A DNA stretch of 64,000 nt from Ligula intestinalis (Eukaryota; Platyhelminthes; Cestoda; Diphyllobothriidea; Diphyllobothriidae): the NCBI GenBank assembly GCA_036362985.1, contig JAYGXS010000005.1:27065969-27129968 (forward strand). Direction: 5' to 3'. Positions 30,666 through 44,269 of this stretch are shown here, piece after piece (the stretch's first letter is position 1; every line of letters starts with the position of its first letter). Below the pieces are notes generated by a model. It was not told where the DNA came from. It ran no database searches and saw only the letters and a list, made by a program, of their open reading frames with translations. The position numbers were made by a program, and so were the translations under genes.

Positions 30666-33600
30666 TGTCGTTTGTGATCGGAAATATGATGAATGTATGT
30701 GTTTCGCCGATCTACGAGGAGAACTATTAAGTTCAGCATACCTGCCAGAGTGGTAACGATAGCTTATTCTGTACAGACGGAACGTAGAACAGGTAAGAGG
30801 AATTTGCCTGTCAAACGAGCGACCAAACACAGGTCACAGTGCCGTATCTCAAGGCAGGTGGCTGCGGGAATCACTACAGCATCTGGAGTTGCCTTTGTGT
30901 GAGTCTGCCTCGACAGCTGATTGGTCACGGCGATTGGCTGCACGGACAAGCATATGTGGCTAGTGCACTTCCACTCGTGGGTGGCGTTGAGCCTCAGCGC
31001 ATACTTGCCTGCCTAGAGTGAATGAACTCGAGTTACAGAGAAATGAAATTTGCCCGCTTCATCCATTGTTAATTAGCAACGGTATTCAGAGGAATAGTTG
31101 CCTCCTGTCCACTCAAATCATTTTTTTGTTTGAAGGGTTTTTTTTGCGCCCGGTAAAACCTTGATCCCCATAACTCTTAAAAAAGATTTCTACTGCTGTT
31201 TCCAAAAGAGGCGTATTAAAAAAATAACTAACTGGTCTACTTTATACGTTTGCCATCTACTAAGCGTCAAATGTATAACGATTCGTTGATTTACCGATCC
31301 ATCAAATGCTTTCTGTTAACCAGCAAATTTGTAGTATATGACCATGGTTTGGAAACATTTCTCACCAAAAAAGTAGGACGGAACAAACGAGATCAAATTT
31401 CTTAATCCTGGTCTGTGTACAAAATTTGTCTGATTGTTTATGTTTTAACATGAACATGGAGGATATCATGAACATAATTCAGCCATACACAATAGTGGGA
31501 GACCAGTCTTTGTGCCATGTTAACACAGCTGTTTTCTCCACTTTCGGACATTTGCTGTCAACGGTATCGACATCCTTCTACCTTAGTTGGTTTCCCACAT
31601 GTTTAATACCCTTCTCTACCTATCTTACCAAAAATCCACTGAGTTTCACACGCTCTGTAATCTCTACCATCATGGAGCCCAAACGACAATAAAAACTAAT
31701 AATTTACAGAATTGTCTGACTCGGAATTCATCGGAAGGCATTGTGTCAACCCTAAACTGTCCTCTCACACCCATTTACCAAATCACCGGCACAGGTTGAC
31801 GCAATCACTCCAAAACGCCTTCCACACAGTGGGGCATCAGCCTTGTCTCAGTTTTGAGCGGCGTCTGTCGCCGTGCTCACGCTTGTGCTTTATTTTCGCA
31901 AATCTTCACCGTTTATAAACAGCAGTTATCATTTTGGGCTAGCATCAGCTCATAACTCTGTGGAAACACACTTTTCAATCATAATATTCCCTATACATGT
32001 AATGTCAACACCCAAATCCTCTATTTTTTGGGTTTTTACTTAACGCATGTTACCGATGTACTTGCTGCCTATTCACACTTACGCATCCCTTGACTCAAGA
32101 CAGATGTTTACGCGGATATACGACAACTAGATGCATGCAGTCGCAGTCAAAAGTTAAAAAAATGCATGTCCGCAATCCTTCAGAGCAAATTTGCATGTAC
32201 AATTACCACACACAGCTAAAAATTGTTAATGTATATTTCACTTCAATAGATGTGCAGTTTGTCAATATTTATACCATATTTGGCATTGTGATTTGTTTTT
32301 TTAAAATCCAATACCTTAACTCCGTTCTCCAATGAGGCTGTGTATTGCAGACAAATGTCATCATTTGATTCTGCTCCCTTATGACTAATAAAAAGTCTAC
32401 AGATTGTAAACATAATTTTAATTTTCATTGGTAGGCTTGGGAGGATTAACCTTCTATTTACGGCTTGCTTGAACTACAATAATAACGAGCATCACCGCAC
32501 AATGCTAGTGCCGATTAAAAGAACATTTTTTTCGCGATGCTGACAAGTTTGCCTTATTATACTTATGGTTAAAGGAACACGTTTTTTGTTGAAAATTTTG
32601 TAATTATATTTTCAAATTAATGCATATATCCTTGTCAAGTTTGCTTGTCATCAATTCCAATATCATATTTACCATTATTATTTACCTTCATAGAACCCTG
32701 TTTAAATAACACTGAATTGGAATCACTTAACAAACCTCTGTTTGTAAATGACGCCAGGCACTGCACTTTAATCACAATATATGATCCTGATAATTAATTA
32801 CATAGGAACAGGCAATAAATCAACCCATTAATTTAGTTTTGCTTATGTTAATATGGTTTTAATTACAAAATGTGCATAAACGGCTCATTTATGAGGCTAC
32901 AAGTCGATTGACCTAACAGCCTCCTCCGTGGGTCACAGATAATTCCCTCCATGTGTTAGTATAGAGTCATGACGTCGTTTTGTACAAGACCTTTCCCGAT
33001 ATGTTCTTCCAAATGTATTGTGTTGATATGTTATACTACCCATGGAAGTTGCCCCTAGATAATTTCAAAGGGACAGTTTGATTAAACCAATATAATATGT
33101 AAAAAACATAGTGACTACAAATACCGCGAAAATCCGTCAAAAATCTTGAGGAAAATGCACTCATCAAATTCAGCATAGGACTTGTTTAAATTTAAAAACG
33201 AAACAAAACATGGAATGTCAAATTGCACCGACAAAGACAACTAAATTTGTTAACCGTCAGCTTAGGCATTCCAAGAGAGATTAAAAAGAGCCATGCAAAA
33301 CACACGCTGCATTTCAGTTTTAAATACTCAGTTAATGGAGTTATTTGGGGAACGATGAGCATGCATAACTGCAGTCTCTAATGAGCTCTGGGTGAATGAA
33401 GTTCAGCGTTATCACACATATTAAATAGCATATTCCTGCTAATAATGTGATTTTGAAAACCTCATTCAAGAATCACAAAGCAGTGATTTATAAACCCAAA
33501 TAAATGATTATTGACAAAATGTATTGCATTTTCCAGGTTCAGCATAGTTAAGATTACAGAAGGCCTTTCATAGATATGTGCCATTGTAGTGCGCAGTTAG

Positions 33601-34269
33601 AAGAATCGGTGCATGGGACAAATATATTTTCCATATTGCATAACATATATCGCATTATTATCTTAACGCAGGTTTCACTATTTATAACAACTTGCAGGGG
33701 AACTTGTTAGAGAAGCGCATATAGCTAAATGCCAAGCCTTTATCGTGCACCATGCGAGTAAAACATTAACGGAAACTACATCTTGAAACATCACACGTGC
33801 TGCCTTTAAACAAACATACTGGCAGGATTAAACAACTTAAGTTATTTTACGTCGAAGCGGACTGTTTCACCCAAGAGGCATTTGGCGTTTTAACAACTTG
33901 GCCGTTTGCAAGGTTGTGTAAGAGAGAGCAGGTTATATAATTACGAAAAAAGATAAATGGATAACCTGATGTCCTGAAGTTTTCGTATGCATTTTATTTT
34001 AACGAAGAACGCACTTTCCCCTCATTTATATTGAGTCGGGCATGGAAGACACATATAAGCGAATATTGAGCTTAGTTTAGTTTAAAGTACACACGAACCA
34101 TGACCTGTTAAACAAATAATTCACATGCACAAAAAAGCTGCAGAATTCTTGTGATGCACTCGCTATGTTGCTACATACAATAAATTATTCATCTCACGAA
34201 ATGTCATCTGGAATTCTGAAATGCGTTTTAGATTATAACATATTATTTACGTATGTTTTTAAAAAATGC
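30666..34269. other. AT-rich non-coding stretch, no gene seen
   Basis: The first 360 nt (to about 31,025) are more GC-rich than the surroundings and may be an unrecognised repeat. The rest has only short frames without protein resemblance, and I see no splice-bounded exon that I would defend. Confidence 0.5.
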
Positions 34270-34700
34270 CAATCTTTCAGCCTCATCTCAAAGTATTTTG
34301 GTTACGTCGGGATATAGGCCTTTTAATAAGCTTTTTTCTGACCACTAAGTAAAAGTATGCATTATAAAAAGTGGCTTATCGCATCCCTTTATAAATTCAA
34401 ATGTATGCACATGCACTAAAATCATTTCTTGTACTTGTTTGATAAACAGTATGTACACAGTGCGCAAATTATTCGGCAATTTAGAACATTTTTATGAAAC
34501 CGAAGGATACCCCTTCTATAAGTTTATATTTTAAAGAAGGCGTAATTTGAGACAAAACAAGTACAAAACATATTTTTTCGTGCATATTTTCATTCAATAA
34601 TTTGAATCTATAAGGGCAGCCAAATCAATTAGAATAAGGCATACTACTTAAGTAGTTAATTTGCATGTCACATACATTTGCTTGGCGGTCAGAAAGAAGT
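34270..34700 (+). repeat. Interspersed repeat R4, copy 1
   Basis: Shares CAAATTATTCGGCAA, ACATTTTTA, ACCGAA(A/G)GATACC and TTTAAA(G)AAGG blocks in order with 58,280-58,400. An upstream block (CTTTT..AAG.AGCTT..TTCTGACC) matches 57,845-57,875, and a shorter related piece is at 62,085-62,200. AT-rich, no coding capacity, family unknown. Confidence 0.5.
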
Positions 34701-35894
34701 TCTTTTAAAATCCGGCATCCTGAAGTTTCCTAACTATGCTGAGATAAGCTGCAAGATCGTCTTTATTAGAACCATCCGTAATTAATAGGTTCCAATCAAA
34801 AACTCATTTCAGAATTATGGGTTACGTTTAATGAGATAGGGAGTCTAGATATGACAACGAATGGCTGCTCCCTCAAATTGCCCGGCTATTTGTTGACTGC
34901 TTAACGGTCGGTGTGCAGTCTTGAGTTGGTGAACTTTCATCAGCCATTCTGGACTTGCGCGTGATGTTTTCCCGACCACTAGGATCCCTTGCGTTTTCTT
35001 GTGCGCTAAGGATTGGGAAATCACTCTTTGCCAACCAAGCCATAGCACCTCAGCTCTATTAAACCTGCTGCTTAATTGGCCGAGTTGATTTATTTAATGA
35101 ACTATTGTAAACTACGAGGAGCACCAGCTTGGCGTGTGGCGCATACTGATACAATCATGTGAGGTTTTAGACCGACATTTCTCCATACCATATGCCGTGC
35201 GTACTCACATTGATATAAGCTCTTCGAAAAAAAACGCCGAGAAGGAAAATGTACTTTACCTCGAAGACTAGTCAAGATGACAGCTCAGTACAAAACTGCC
35301 TCAGGGTACTTTGGGCGAAAACAGGTCTCATGGTTAACCAAACACCTGTACGATAATATTAATTCATGAATTTTGCATAATATCATATTTAAGTGTCACA
35401 AGATAGCATATGTGAATAGTCAAAACCATATTCAAATGATATTTTCATACGCGTAGTTTATTCGTTATGAGAAGAGCATGCAATCGGCAAGACAACATAG
35501 TCGGTCTAAAGTTTTGAGACTATCGATGTGGTCGCAGATAAGAAGATTATTTTGTCGAATGAATAAGCCTTTCATTTAGGCGACTGGTTTCATTGTTCCT
35601 GGATGTGAAGTGCCTAAGCCTAACGTAGAGTTTCAAGCCAATGCCCACAACAGATCTTTAGAATAGCCACAAATTGAGTCACATCTGGATCACACTGTCC
35701 GTTCATTCTGCGGCATATGCAGCCAAAAATTGTTGATGATATAAGCTAACTGCTCAGGCAGGATTTCTTCTACAAAAAATTATAAAAACCAGCGGAACAT
35801 ACTAACGAAAGATATGTTCAGTTATAGATTGGGTGGCAAGCAAAATAACTGCAGCTCGTTGAGTGACTTTAGTTCGGGACTGGGAGGGTTGACA
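34701..35894. other. Non-coding stretch, no gene seen
   Basis: AT-rich sequence with short frames only and no match to the other repeats described here. Confidence 0.45.
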
Positions 35895-36146
35895 CAGGAA
35901 CACAGTGATGTCAGTCTTCCCTGAGCGGGACAATTTCAAGATTCTTCACCAATGGAATGTATGTTGGTAGACAGTTGCTCGCTGCTGGCAGAAAAATTAG
36001 CTGATTGCGGGCCGCAGACTCAGCACATTATCCTCAGCATGAGGCCTGACAGGGTTCAAATCCACGAACGCCATCAGAGTGACAGTCAGATTACACCGAG
36101 TCAGCCCCCAACATTCGTAAAAGTTATCCTAAATGTACAAAAATAG
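35895..36146 (+). repeat. SINE-X copy 2 with intact B box
   Basis: Matches copy 1 (545-755, minus). The B box GGTTCAAATCC lies at 36,053-36,063, about 60 nt after GAAAAATTAGCTGATTGCGG. Flanks are unrelated to those of copy 1. Confidence 0.6.
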
Positions 36147-39100
36147 TTAAAGCTCTTTTAAACAAAGGATAGCTATGCTGAGTTTTAATGAAAAATGATC
36201 AAAAGACAGGTTGATGACTGGTAGGCTGAGAGTGGTCGAGCTCCTTTATATTTTGGCTACGTAAAAATGTGCACACGAATATAATATTTAAGACCGCTCC
36301 GTCTAGAGAGAAGGACATTTGCAGAAGTAGCTGTACGGGCCAAAAATGAAGTAGAATTTGTTTCCGGTGGCCGCTGGGAGTACATATAAATTGTGAGCGG
36401 CACTTCCAGCCGCGAACTTTACTGATCCAATTCCAGAATCTTAGGATTGACATCACGTAAGTTGAAAAAGACGGCCTCAAAAACCACCTTCCCTTTTTAT
36501 TCAGACTTTTTTAAAAAAAGTTGTGTTTTTATTATGATGTTTATGCGCAATGCGTTACATGGTGATTTGGATTATGGTAATCTTCAGATGTTAGTCAATA
36601 GCAGTTATTAATACTGTAAATTAGAAATGTATATAGCATTTATTTAAATATATTTCACCGCCTATCCCAATTCTGCACACACCAGTTGAAGAAGGAACTA
36701 AGCCAAACAAACCAACTTTCATCCTTTCTCAGGCATTACCCGCTTTGAACATCACTTGTGCTTATTGCATCACGTTAGCTAAAGGGCAAGTTTACTTTTG
36801 CAGTTCCCAAAAGGCAACGTTGAAAGCACTGCATTTTTTGTATATGTTAGTAGTCCTGCTGACACTCATCTTATGATTCCTAAATGCAGGGACGTATGAA
36901 AAAAGTCACAGTTGTAGCCTTAAATAAAACCAAGGCGCAAAGGCATTCAAAATGGTACACGCGGAGAAAAGACTCTAGATTTTTACACTTTGACTTGCTT
37001 CTGTAAAGGCACCATGTGGACGCATATCACATTTCCCATTTTTGCACCAGAACTTGAGAAACCATCCGAAGCACCACAGCGCACAGATATGATTGGCTAT
37101 TGAGGGTTCAGTTAAGAAGCTGGCAAGTAGGGGACTATATATAATTTGGTAAGCACACTGGGGCGACTAAAACTGCTGTGAACCTAGAGTCTCCTGTGCT
37201 TCGTTTACGCAACATGTAAAAGCGCAGTTTGCTATTTTGCTTCATTTTTATACAAAAGGCAACAAAATCCGGCAAAGCATGCAAGGTTTCAAATGAACAA
37301 AATACACAAAATACAATCAGGTCTGACCGTAAAGTAAGTTGCGTGGATTTTAACTTAGCTCTGCGTTATACAGGACGTCATAAAACAGAGTTTTCTTTAA
37401 ACCATGACCGTATCCGATATAAGGGCAAATTCCGCACAAATCTATGAAAATTCCTAAATCATGAAATATTTTTATTGATATTTTTAAAATAGGTGGTCGG
37501 ACGCTAAGTTGTTTTGATGGATATTTAACACTTTCTTTAAATCGTTCAATAATTTTTCATAATGTTGTCTGCGATAATATGGTACTGCTCTTATATCATT
37601 TTCATTATTAACGAGGGCATTTTACAGTGTGATTCCATAACCAGCTCCTAAAATTATCTTCTATGGGGTATTAAGACACGCATTAGATTTGCAATGCCTA
37701 ACTAAGATCAGTGTTGTAAATAAAAAATCATTATACGCAATTGCCATAAATTTGTTCAAGAGCTTTCGCGAATCCCTTAATAGGCTAAAAAAAATGGTTA
37801 AAACCAGCGGCTAAATAGGGCTCAAACTCAAAAACAAACGTTCCCGGCTTTTATAAAGCTATCACACTTATCAGTTAGTCCTTGACACCCCAACTGGCAA
37901 ACGTGATTTCAGTCACATTTTGGTCAATTCGCACATTAAGCAAACTGCAACGCATATAATGAAAATCGATAGTATAAGCAATCACTCCGTCGAGCATTGT
38001 TAGTTTGCATATCTCATCACATAGTTACAATTCGTAAATATTAATGACTATGCACATATTCATAAAATATATGAAAATATGTACCCTGTTGGTAGACAAA
38101 ATTATTTACCCCGCATCAGCAAAGCATACGGTTTGTTTGCGGAGTGGTTAATGCGGCAAAATGAAGCAAGGGAGGTCAATGGCGAATGAATTAAAGTATG
38201 ATCGGACTTTTCCACTACAGAAGTACACGGACCAGCTGTATTTGAAAATGCCTGATTTATGCCGGGTTTTGGGTATCCTAGGTGCGAAAAGCCATGATTT
38301 ATTAAACTCAGCATCACCAGCTTCAGCATCTAATGAGATGGTCTAAAGATTGCTGCACTCTCCCGACTTAAGCACAGAAAAGCGGAAGTTTGCTTCTTAT
38401 ACGGTCAGTAACACCTGCTTTTTTTCCTCGGCAACACTTGAAGGTGGCAAAACAACAATGTGGGGTTCGTTGGTGGTCACCACCACTAAAGGACCCTCGG
38501 CTATTTTGGCCTATAAATCTACCAGTAAAGCGGAGGTAAGTATTTTATTTTATTTTTTAAGGCAAGTTTGCTAATACAGCTTGCAACTGTATCTGCACTT
38601 TATAGTCTTCATGCTTGCTTGCTTTCACATAACTTAACAATTGTGTGCCGAATGATTGAATACTATGGAATAAACAGCATTATTAAACAAGAAACATGAT
38701 TCCTAGTTACGACAAATGCAAAGTCGAAACGCAGTCGGACAGGTTAAAGGCATATGCGATCGGTTCGAATTGCAAACAGATTTTTCTACCCATGTGTTGA
38801 CTCCTAACCCTAATTCTATGCGTTTTAAATCTTAATAAAACGCTCTATAAAAAAGTTGCTATCAATTTCCTGGTAAATAACAAAAAACCACTTGCAATAC
38901 TGAGGTCTATAGTCCCGTGCCATAACCATACCAAGACAACACACGTTAAATAATTGCAAATGATCTTATATTACTAAGAGGCTAACTGTAAAGCACCCTC
39001 AATATTTTATAGTCACGAGATCAGTAAATGCAAGGCCTCTGCCATTCCGCAATATGTGATTACACATCTAAAGTTTATTGTGTGTTAAAAGACTTGATCA

Positions 39101-39879
39101 TATTCAGAAATGTGGGCGCTGTACTGGAGGCTATCGCATGTGCTTAAAACCACGCACTAGCAGTCAGCTATTCTTGATAGCTTAAACAGCCCAGTAACAT
39201 GCAGTGTCCTCGATTGTTAGAACCATTGGAATTGCCAACTATCTGTTTCCTAGTTATTAGAATCCATTTAAATGGGATGATACTTATGACAGCTGAATCT
39301 TAATTCCTGAATTATGGAGAATTGTATGTCCGCCAAATTAAAGACTTAATTGCATGCCCACTGAATGCGTTAGTGAATAACGTAAAAGTATCCATGCTTC
39401 GGGCGACATTATCCAATCGCTACCATGTCATGCGTGTTTGCCAACGCCTATTAAGTATACCGCTAAGAGCCGGCCTACAGGACGTCATCGACTTCGTAAC
39501 CCTGAGTATCTCGAATAATGCAGCCGATTTTGTGCAGTAATTTATTACATGACAACAGGTACATACATGTCTGGCGCTAACACGCTAAACTGCCATTGGT
39601 AGCGCGTTGAAACAGAATCAAGGGAAATTTTTATAGAGTAGTTTCGAAAAGACCGAATTTTGTTCTTTGTCTTAAATGTTGCGTTCTTATGGTTGATTAG
39701 ACAACGAAGTTTAAAGCGCTCATTTAGGGAAATATATAGCCACTGAAATGTTTAGAGAAATCGCGCAGGTGACAGTCAATAGGCTTTTTGCATGATTTCC
39801 TAAAAATGTGGAGGTTAAAGTAACAGGTGTTCTCAGATCACAATAATCATCAGGCCGAGTCAGCAGATGGAGTGGTTTA
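36147..39879. other. AT-rich non-coding stretch; one weak tRNA-like block
   Basis: No gene recognised. At 37,805-37,890 (minus) a block with GGACTAACTGATAAG and GAGTTTGAGCCC resembles a decayed tRNA-related repeat. At 38,508-38,517 CCTATAAATC precedes a good splice donor (GAG|GTAAGT, about 38,536). The frame before it shows no recognisable protein, so I do not call an exon. Confidence 0.4.
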
Positions 39880-40232
39880 TTGTGCACGTAATTCCCAATT
39901 GCTGTTTCAAGTGGTAGTGGCCACTGGCGAAGCCAGTTCTCATGTCGACTGCGTTCAGTCAGGTCTGAGATAGTCGACTGTGTGTTGTTTGGGGTGATGA
40001 CAGTTGCTTTTACCTGACAGGAAAGGGAGTTCAAGTGTTCTGTCATTGGTGTGTTGCAATTGCCCGAGCAGATGTTCCCTGAGAAGGCTTCGTGCTGCGT
40101 GGCCGCGGCTTGGCGTATTCGAGTGGCACTTGAGAAACCGCGACTAGCTGGGCAAGTGCATACGTGCGTATGTGTGTGGATGTGGAGCACATGTGTGGGT
40201 GAGTATCGGTCAAGCGGTGTTCAGGTCAGCAA
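39880..40232 (+). repeat. Interspersed repeat R1, copy 1
   Basis: Collinear with 59,235-59,580: TTGCTGT(T/C)TC, AGTGGCCAC, GTCCAAGTGTT/TTCAAGTGTTC, ATTGGTG(T/C)GTTGCA, TTCGAGTGGC/TTCAAGTGTC, and TCAAGCGGT/GACAAGCGGT in the same order. No coding capacity, family unknown. Confidence 0.5.
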
Positions 40233-40271
40233 GTGAGAACAGCCAAATGACTTTGATGCATTGCAGAGCGA

Positions 40272-40323
40272 TGGGGTGGGGGGGGGGGGGGGGGGGGAGG
40301 CAGGGGGGGCCGCCGGGAGTGAT

Positions 40324-40359
<36 letters not shown>

Positions 40360-40366
40360 GTGGGGG
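40272..40366 (+). repeat. Long poly-G tracts
   Basis: A 20-G run at about 40,278 and a 35-G run at 40,324-40,358, with shorter G runs between, directly downstream of repeat R1. Could form G-quadruplexes or be a sequencing/assembly artefact. Confidence 0.9.
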
Positions 40367-40379
40367 CAGGCATTGCGGC

Positions 40380-43300
40380 CCTCCGCCACTAATAAGAAGC
40401 AAACAATCCATGAATATCATTCGGTTGCAAATATTAGGCTTTTTTGTAAATACTTGCCTTGCCCAGTATGACTGGCATTTCTTATTTCAGGCAATAAAAC
40501 TGAATGGCAAGCTTTTTAAATAAAGAAAGGTGCGTGTTTCGTAGACGATCAGGAAGCGGTAAAACCGTGCTCGATTCGAAACAGTATGTCCTCCTTTTAT
40601 CTATGCTAATGGTAGTTGCTGTATGTTATTGTCAGGAACTGCCCGTAGATTTTGCGAATTCTTGCAAATCTTAAGGCTCGTCATAAGCCAACATTTTATT
40701 TTAAAATATTTCTTGCATTAAAGACATAATCGTCTTCTTTCTGATTTTTAGCCACAGATGGATCATAGGCTGGCTTTGAGACGAAAATTAAACTTTCCGC
40801 TGTGATCAATCGTACCGTTTTATATGTATGGTCCAAAGTCATTTGCTCCACATATTTTGCGCCAAATTGCGTATTTACAAAACAGGAGCCAAGTAAGTTA
40901 ATCTGCTTGTGCTATTTGGTCAATTTTTCTTTGAAAATGATGGTTAATTCAAAAAATATTATATACACTGCTGCACAAAGCTGAACAATTTTAGTAATAT
41001 AAAAGGCAAATGCAAATATTTTTCTTGCAAGAGACGCTTTCATTATTGGTGCAGACGCACCCATTCCGGAGCACTCATTACCACTGACTAGGTTTATGAA
41101 AAGATATTATGAGGTAAACATAAAATTGGTGGCGACTGCCGGAAAGCGAGTTAATTTGGTAAGTCTGGTTAATAATTTTTAAAGCATCACTATTTGACAT
41201 TTTGACGCAAAACTAGGATACAGCTATATATGTTGATTAATGAAATCGTCAACAGTATAAATAAAATTGAAACACATTAGTTATTGTTTTGGGATGCAGA
41301 AAGAAAGAAGGCCTGACAAAATTTGTTTTTTAGATTCTTGTAACAGAAAGGGACAGCAATGTATGCTACTGGGAAGGAACAATGCTAGTGCTAGGCTAAG
41401 CGGATTTCTGCTGTTAGTTGAAATATCATATCTAAAAAAATACATCAGAAAAAGAAAGGGGATCCTACTATTTGATTGGCGGATTGCATAGAACTTAAGT
41501 TATTAAAAGAAAAAATCAAGCCGAGTTAGACAGATACCACGATCACTGTTCCTTACAAGCCGCTGGTGATTTTTTAGTATTTATGCTTACCAAATCCAGT
41601 TTTGCACTTGCATTTTGCAATTTTCCGACTACAATGCAAACGTAGAAAGTGAATAATTAATTAGTTCACTTATTTAACATTCAGAAGGACGACTGCAATT
41701 TTGTGATTAATTAAGATTAAAGGAATCAATACTATTCTGACATCGCTTAATACAGGAAAACAATGCGGACAACCATTTTATAGAGACGGTTCGTAAATTC
41801 GGGGGAGTTCTGACAAAGAGATATTATCATATCACAAGATGTTAAAAAGTAGGGATACACCTTAAGCACCATGCACATACAGCAACTCTTACTGCATCTT
41901 TTCATCTATGTATGTGAAGTTAAACTCGTGGACTATTTCGTATATTTACCATGCCAGCAGAGTCACTCTGTCACCCAATTTTGTAGGCAACCTATGCACG
42001 TGTATTTGGGAGCCGATCACTCATTTGGGTCAAACTGTACACTAACAAATGCAGTTCAAGTTTAATTGGCAGTATGCTACTAGTTGACGAGCATGATCCT
42101 ATTCCGCACGATAGATTTTGACCAGGATGACATTTCAACATGCATTTCTACAATGGTGACAATGTCGCGCTTTTTATTCTATGCTATAAATATGTGACGC
42201 TTGCTTTACAACGTAAATATATCCAACATTCATTTTTGCTATTGTAAAAGAGGAACTGCTTGCCCTACAGGAAAAAAATATTTCACATAAAATTTTCAAA
42301 ATTTCAGCACTGTGTGGAGGGCAGAATCATCTTGGTGAAATTTAAATATTTTGAACTTTTGCATTGCTATGAAGAACTGACGTCTCGGAACATTAAGGAA
42401 CTTTGGTTCAGTGGAACTTTTCCTAAAGACATAGTCTCCTCCAACGTGGACCGTTACCGATAATAAATTTGATACAATTATCGTCGACGGGTCAAAAAAT
42501 GCACGTAACTTTTAACAATACTGTTAAATAAACTAATTTTATTTCATATTTTGACAGATCTTTGTCAGATAATAGCACGGCTTCGTTTACTTTAACTCGA
42601 ACGTTTTTGTTAGACACATAATATGTATTATTGCAGTCAGTTTCAGAGCTCTGTTTAGGTCATGGCTGTAAAGGTGTATTTCACTTACGCTGCTTTTCCT
42701 GCTACGCATGCGCGAACGTTTAGTATATTATCTTTAATGTGAAACTTATATAGTGTATACACTTCCAACGTTTGTCACTTTGTTGGAACTATGTTGTGAA
42801 TGATTGTTTTGATATATCGGAGAAGCCTTGGATACACTTTACTCTCAATTGCCCTAGTTCAATATGAACAGTCAGAATGTTTCCTATGGAATATTTTGAG
42901 GAGGAGAAATTTATAAAAAAGATGATGCTTCAGTCTAACGTGGCCATCGTTGCACATTAGACGGTAAACTGCGCCAATGATTTCATTATTGCATTTATAT
43001 ATGTCAGAAATATGACTGCAATACCTTGATCTGTTTTTATGTTTGCATTTAATGCGTTGACAATATCAAATGGAGAGCCAGGGGAGGACGCGACTTGCTC
43101 GTGTGAGTCTAATTGTCTGAATGAATGCGTCACTTTTGATCTCGTTGCTTGACCTTAGTGACTTCAATTATGAAGCCCACTTTTATTACAAGCTAAAGAA
43201 AAAATAATTTTTCGTTTCCTAAGGAAGCTGTTAATCTTTTAGAGTTGAGTCAACTGGATTGAGGTTTTTGCTAGAAACAGTTAACGCCTTCCTATAGAGG

Positions 43301-44269
43301 AGGATTGAGAAAGTAAGAGTGACATATTCCGCGAAATTATCTCCTTTATAGGCGTCAATGGAACCCTTCAAAATAAAAAGATGAAAGAGAATCAACTTTC
43401 ATTAGACTGGAAACAAATTGTATTATATTTTAAGTAAACAAGCTTTTGGAGAAGGGTTTGACGATTATTACTCAAATACACTATTCCGCTTTCAAATATC
43501 TAAATAAGAAAATGCTCATATTTTGGGATAACCATGAATAAAAAAAATAGAACGAGAAATCGCCTCAAAATAGTATATTACAGTAGATCTCTTGCTCACT
43601 GAAGGGAATTGCGGCGAAGCAGCCAATTTTATGCGGATACTGCAACTTTGTCGAGGGGGCTACGATCGTGTAAAATGTAAAGTTTAGCCAAAATATATTG
43701 GTAATAAAAGAGAATATGATCCAGTTCACACAAATATGGCATGCTAGAAACTTAGGACTCTCTAAGGTAGAAAAGCCGAGCTTGTCTAAAGAGTTGATAA
43801 AAACTACGACTGCCCAAGTATTCAGATTTACTAATTATCCCATTGGATAAAAAAAACATATGAGTACGCCACTACTTAAATTAAAATTAGGAATACCATG
43901 TGCAGATACGTAAAAAGGGGCATTTTTAAAATAGTTAACCTTGGCCGAAGTTTAACTGAACTCAATGCTCCGTATTGACAAAGTGTCAATATCCCTATAA
44001 TTTAGGCTTTGCAATCCACCAATGGAAGACTCCATACTCCACTACACCAAAGGCCCTCTCAAATATGGCCTTAATTGCAAAGAGGTTGATGTTGTATTCC
44101 TTAATCTTTTTCATGTGAAATAGCCCGACCCGCATTTATATTTTGGACCAGACTACGGATAGTTAACGTCAGAAGTTACTCCGGCAGTCCCAATGGATAC
44201 TACAGAATGGAGGAGCAAACCTTACTTTCTACAAAATATGCGATAAACGTGTGACCCGCCCGGTCCATA
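40380..44269. other. AT-rich non-coding stretch, no gene seen
   Basis: Only short frames. A block at 43,085-43,180 (GAGGACGCGACTTGCTC...GTCACTTTTGATCTC...TTAGTGACT) weakly resembles 50,560-50,635, so it may be another old repeat. Confidence 0.45.

Noticed and set aside
38350..38574. Possible exon ending in a good donor (GAG|GTAAGT) after a TATAAAT
   Set aside because: No protein resemblance, no partner exon and no acceptor context. A donor-like string alone is not enough.
40226..40420. A proline-rich minus-strand frame (PPPPP...)
   Set aside because: It is only the translation of the poly-G tracts on the other strand.
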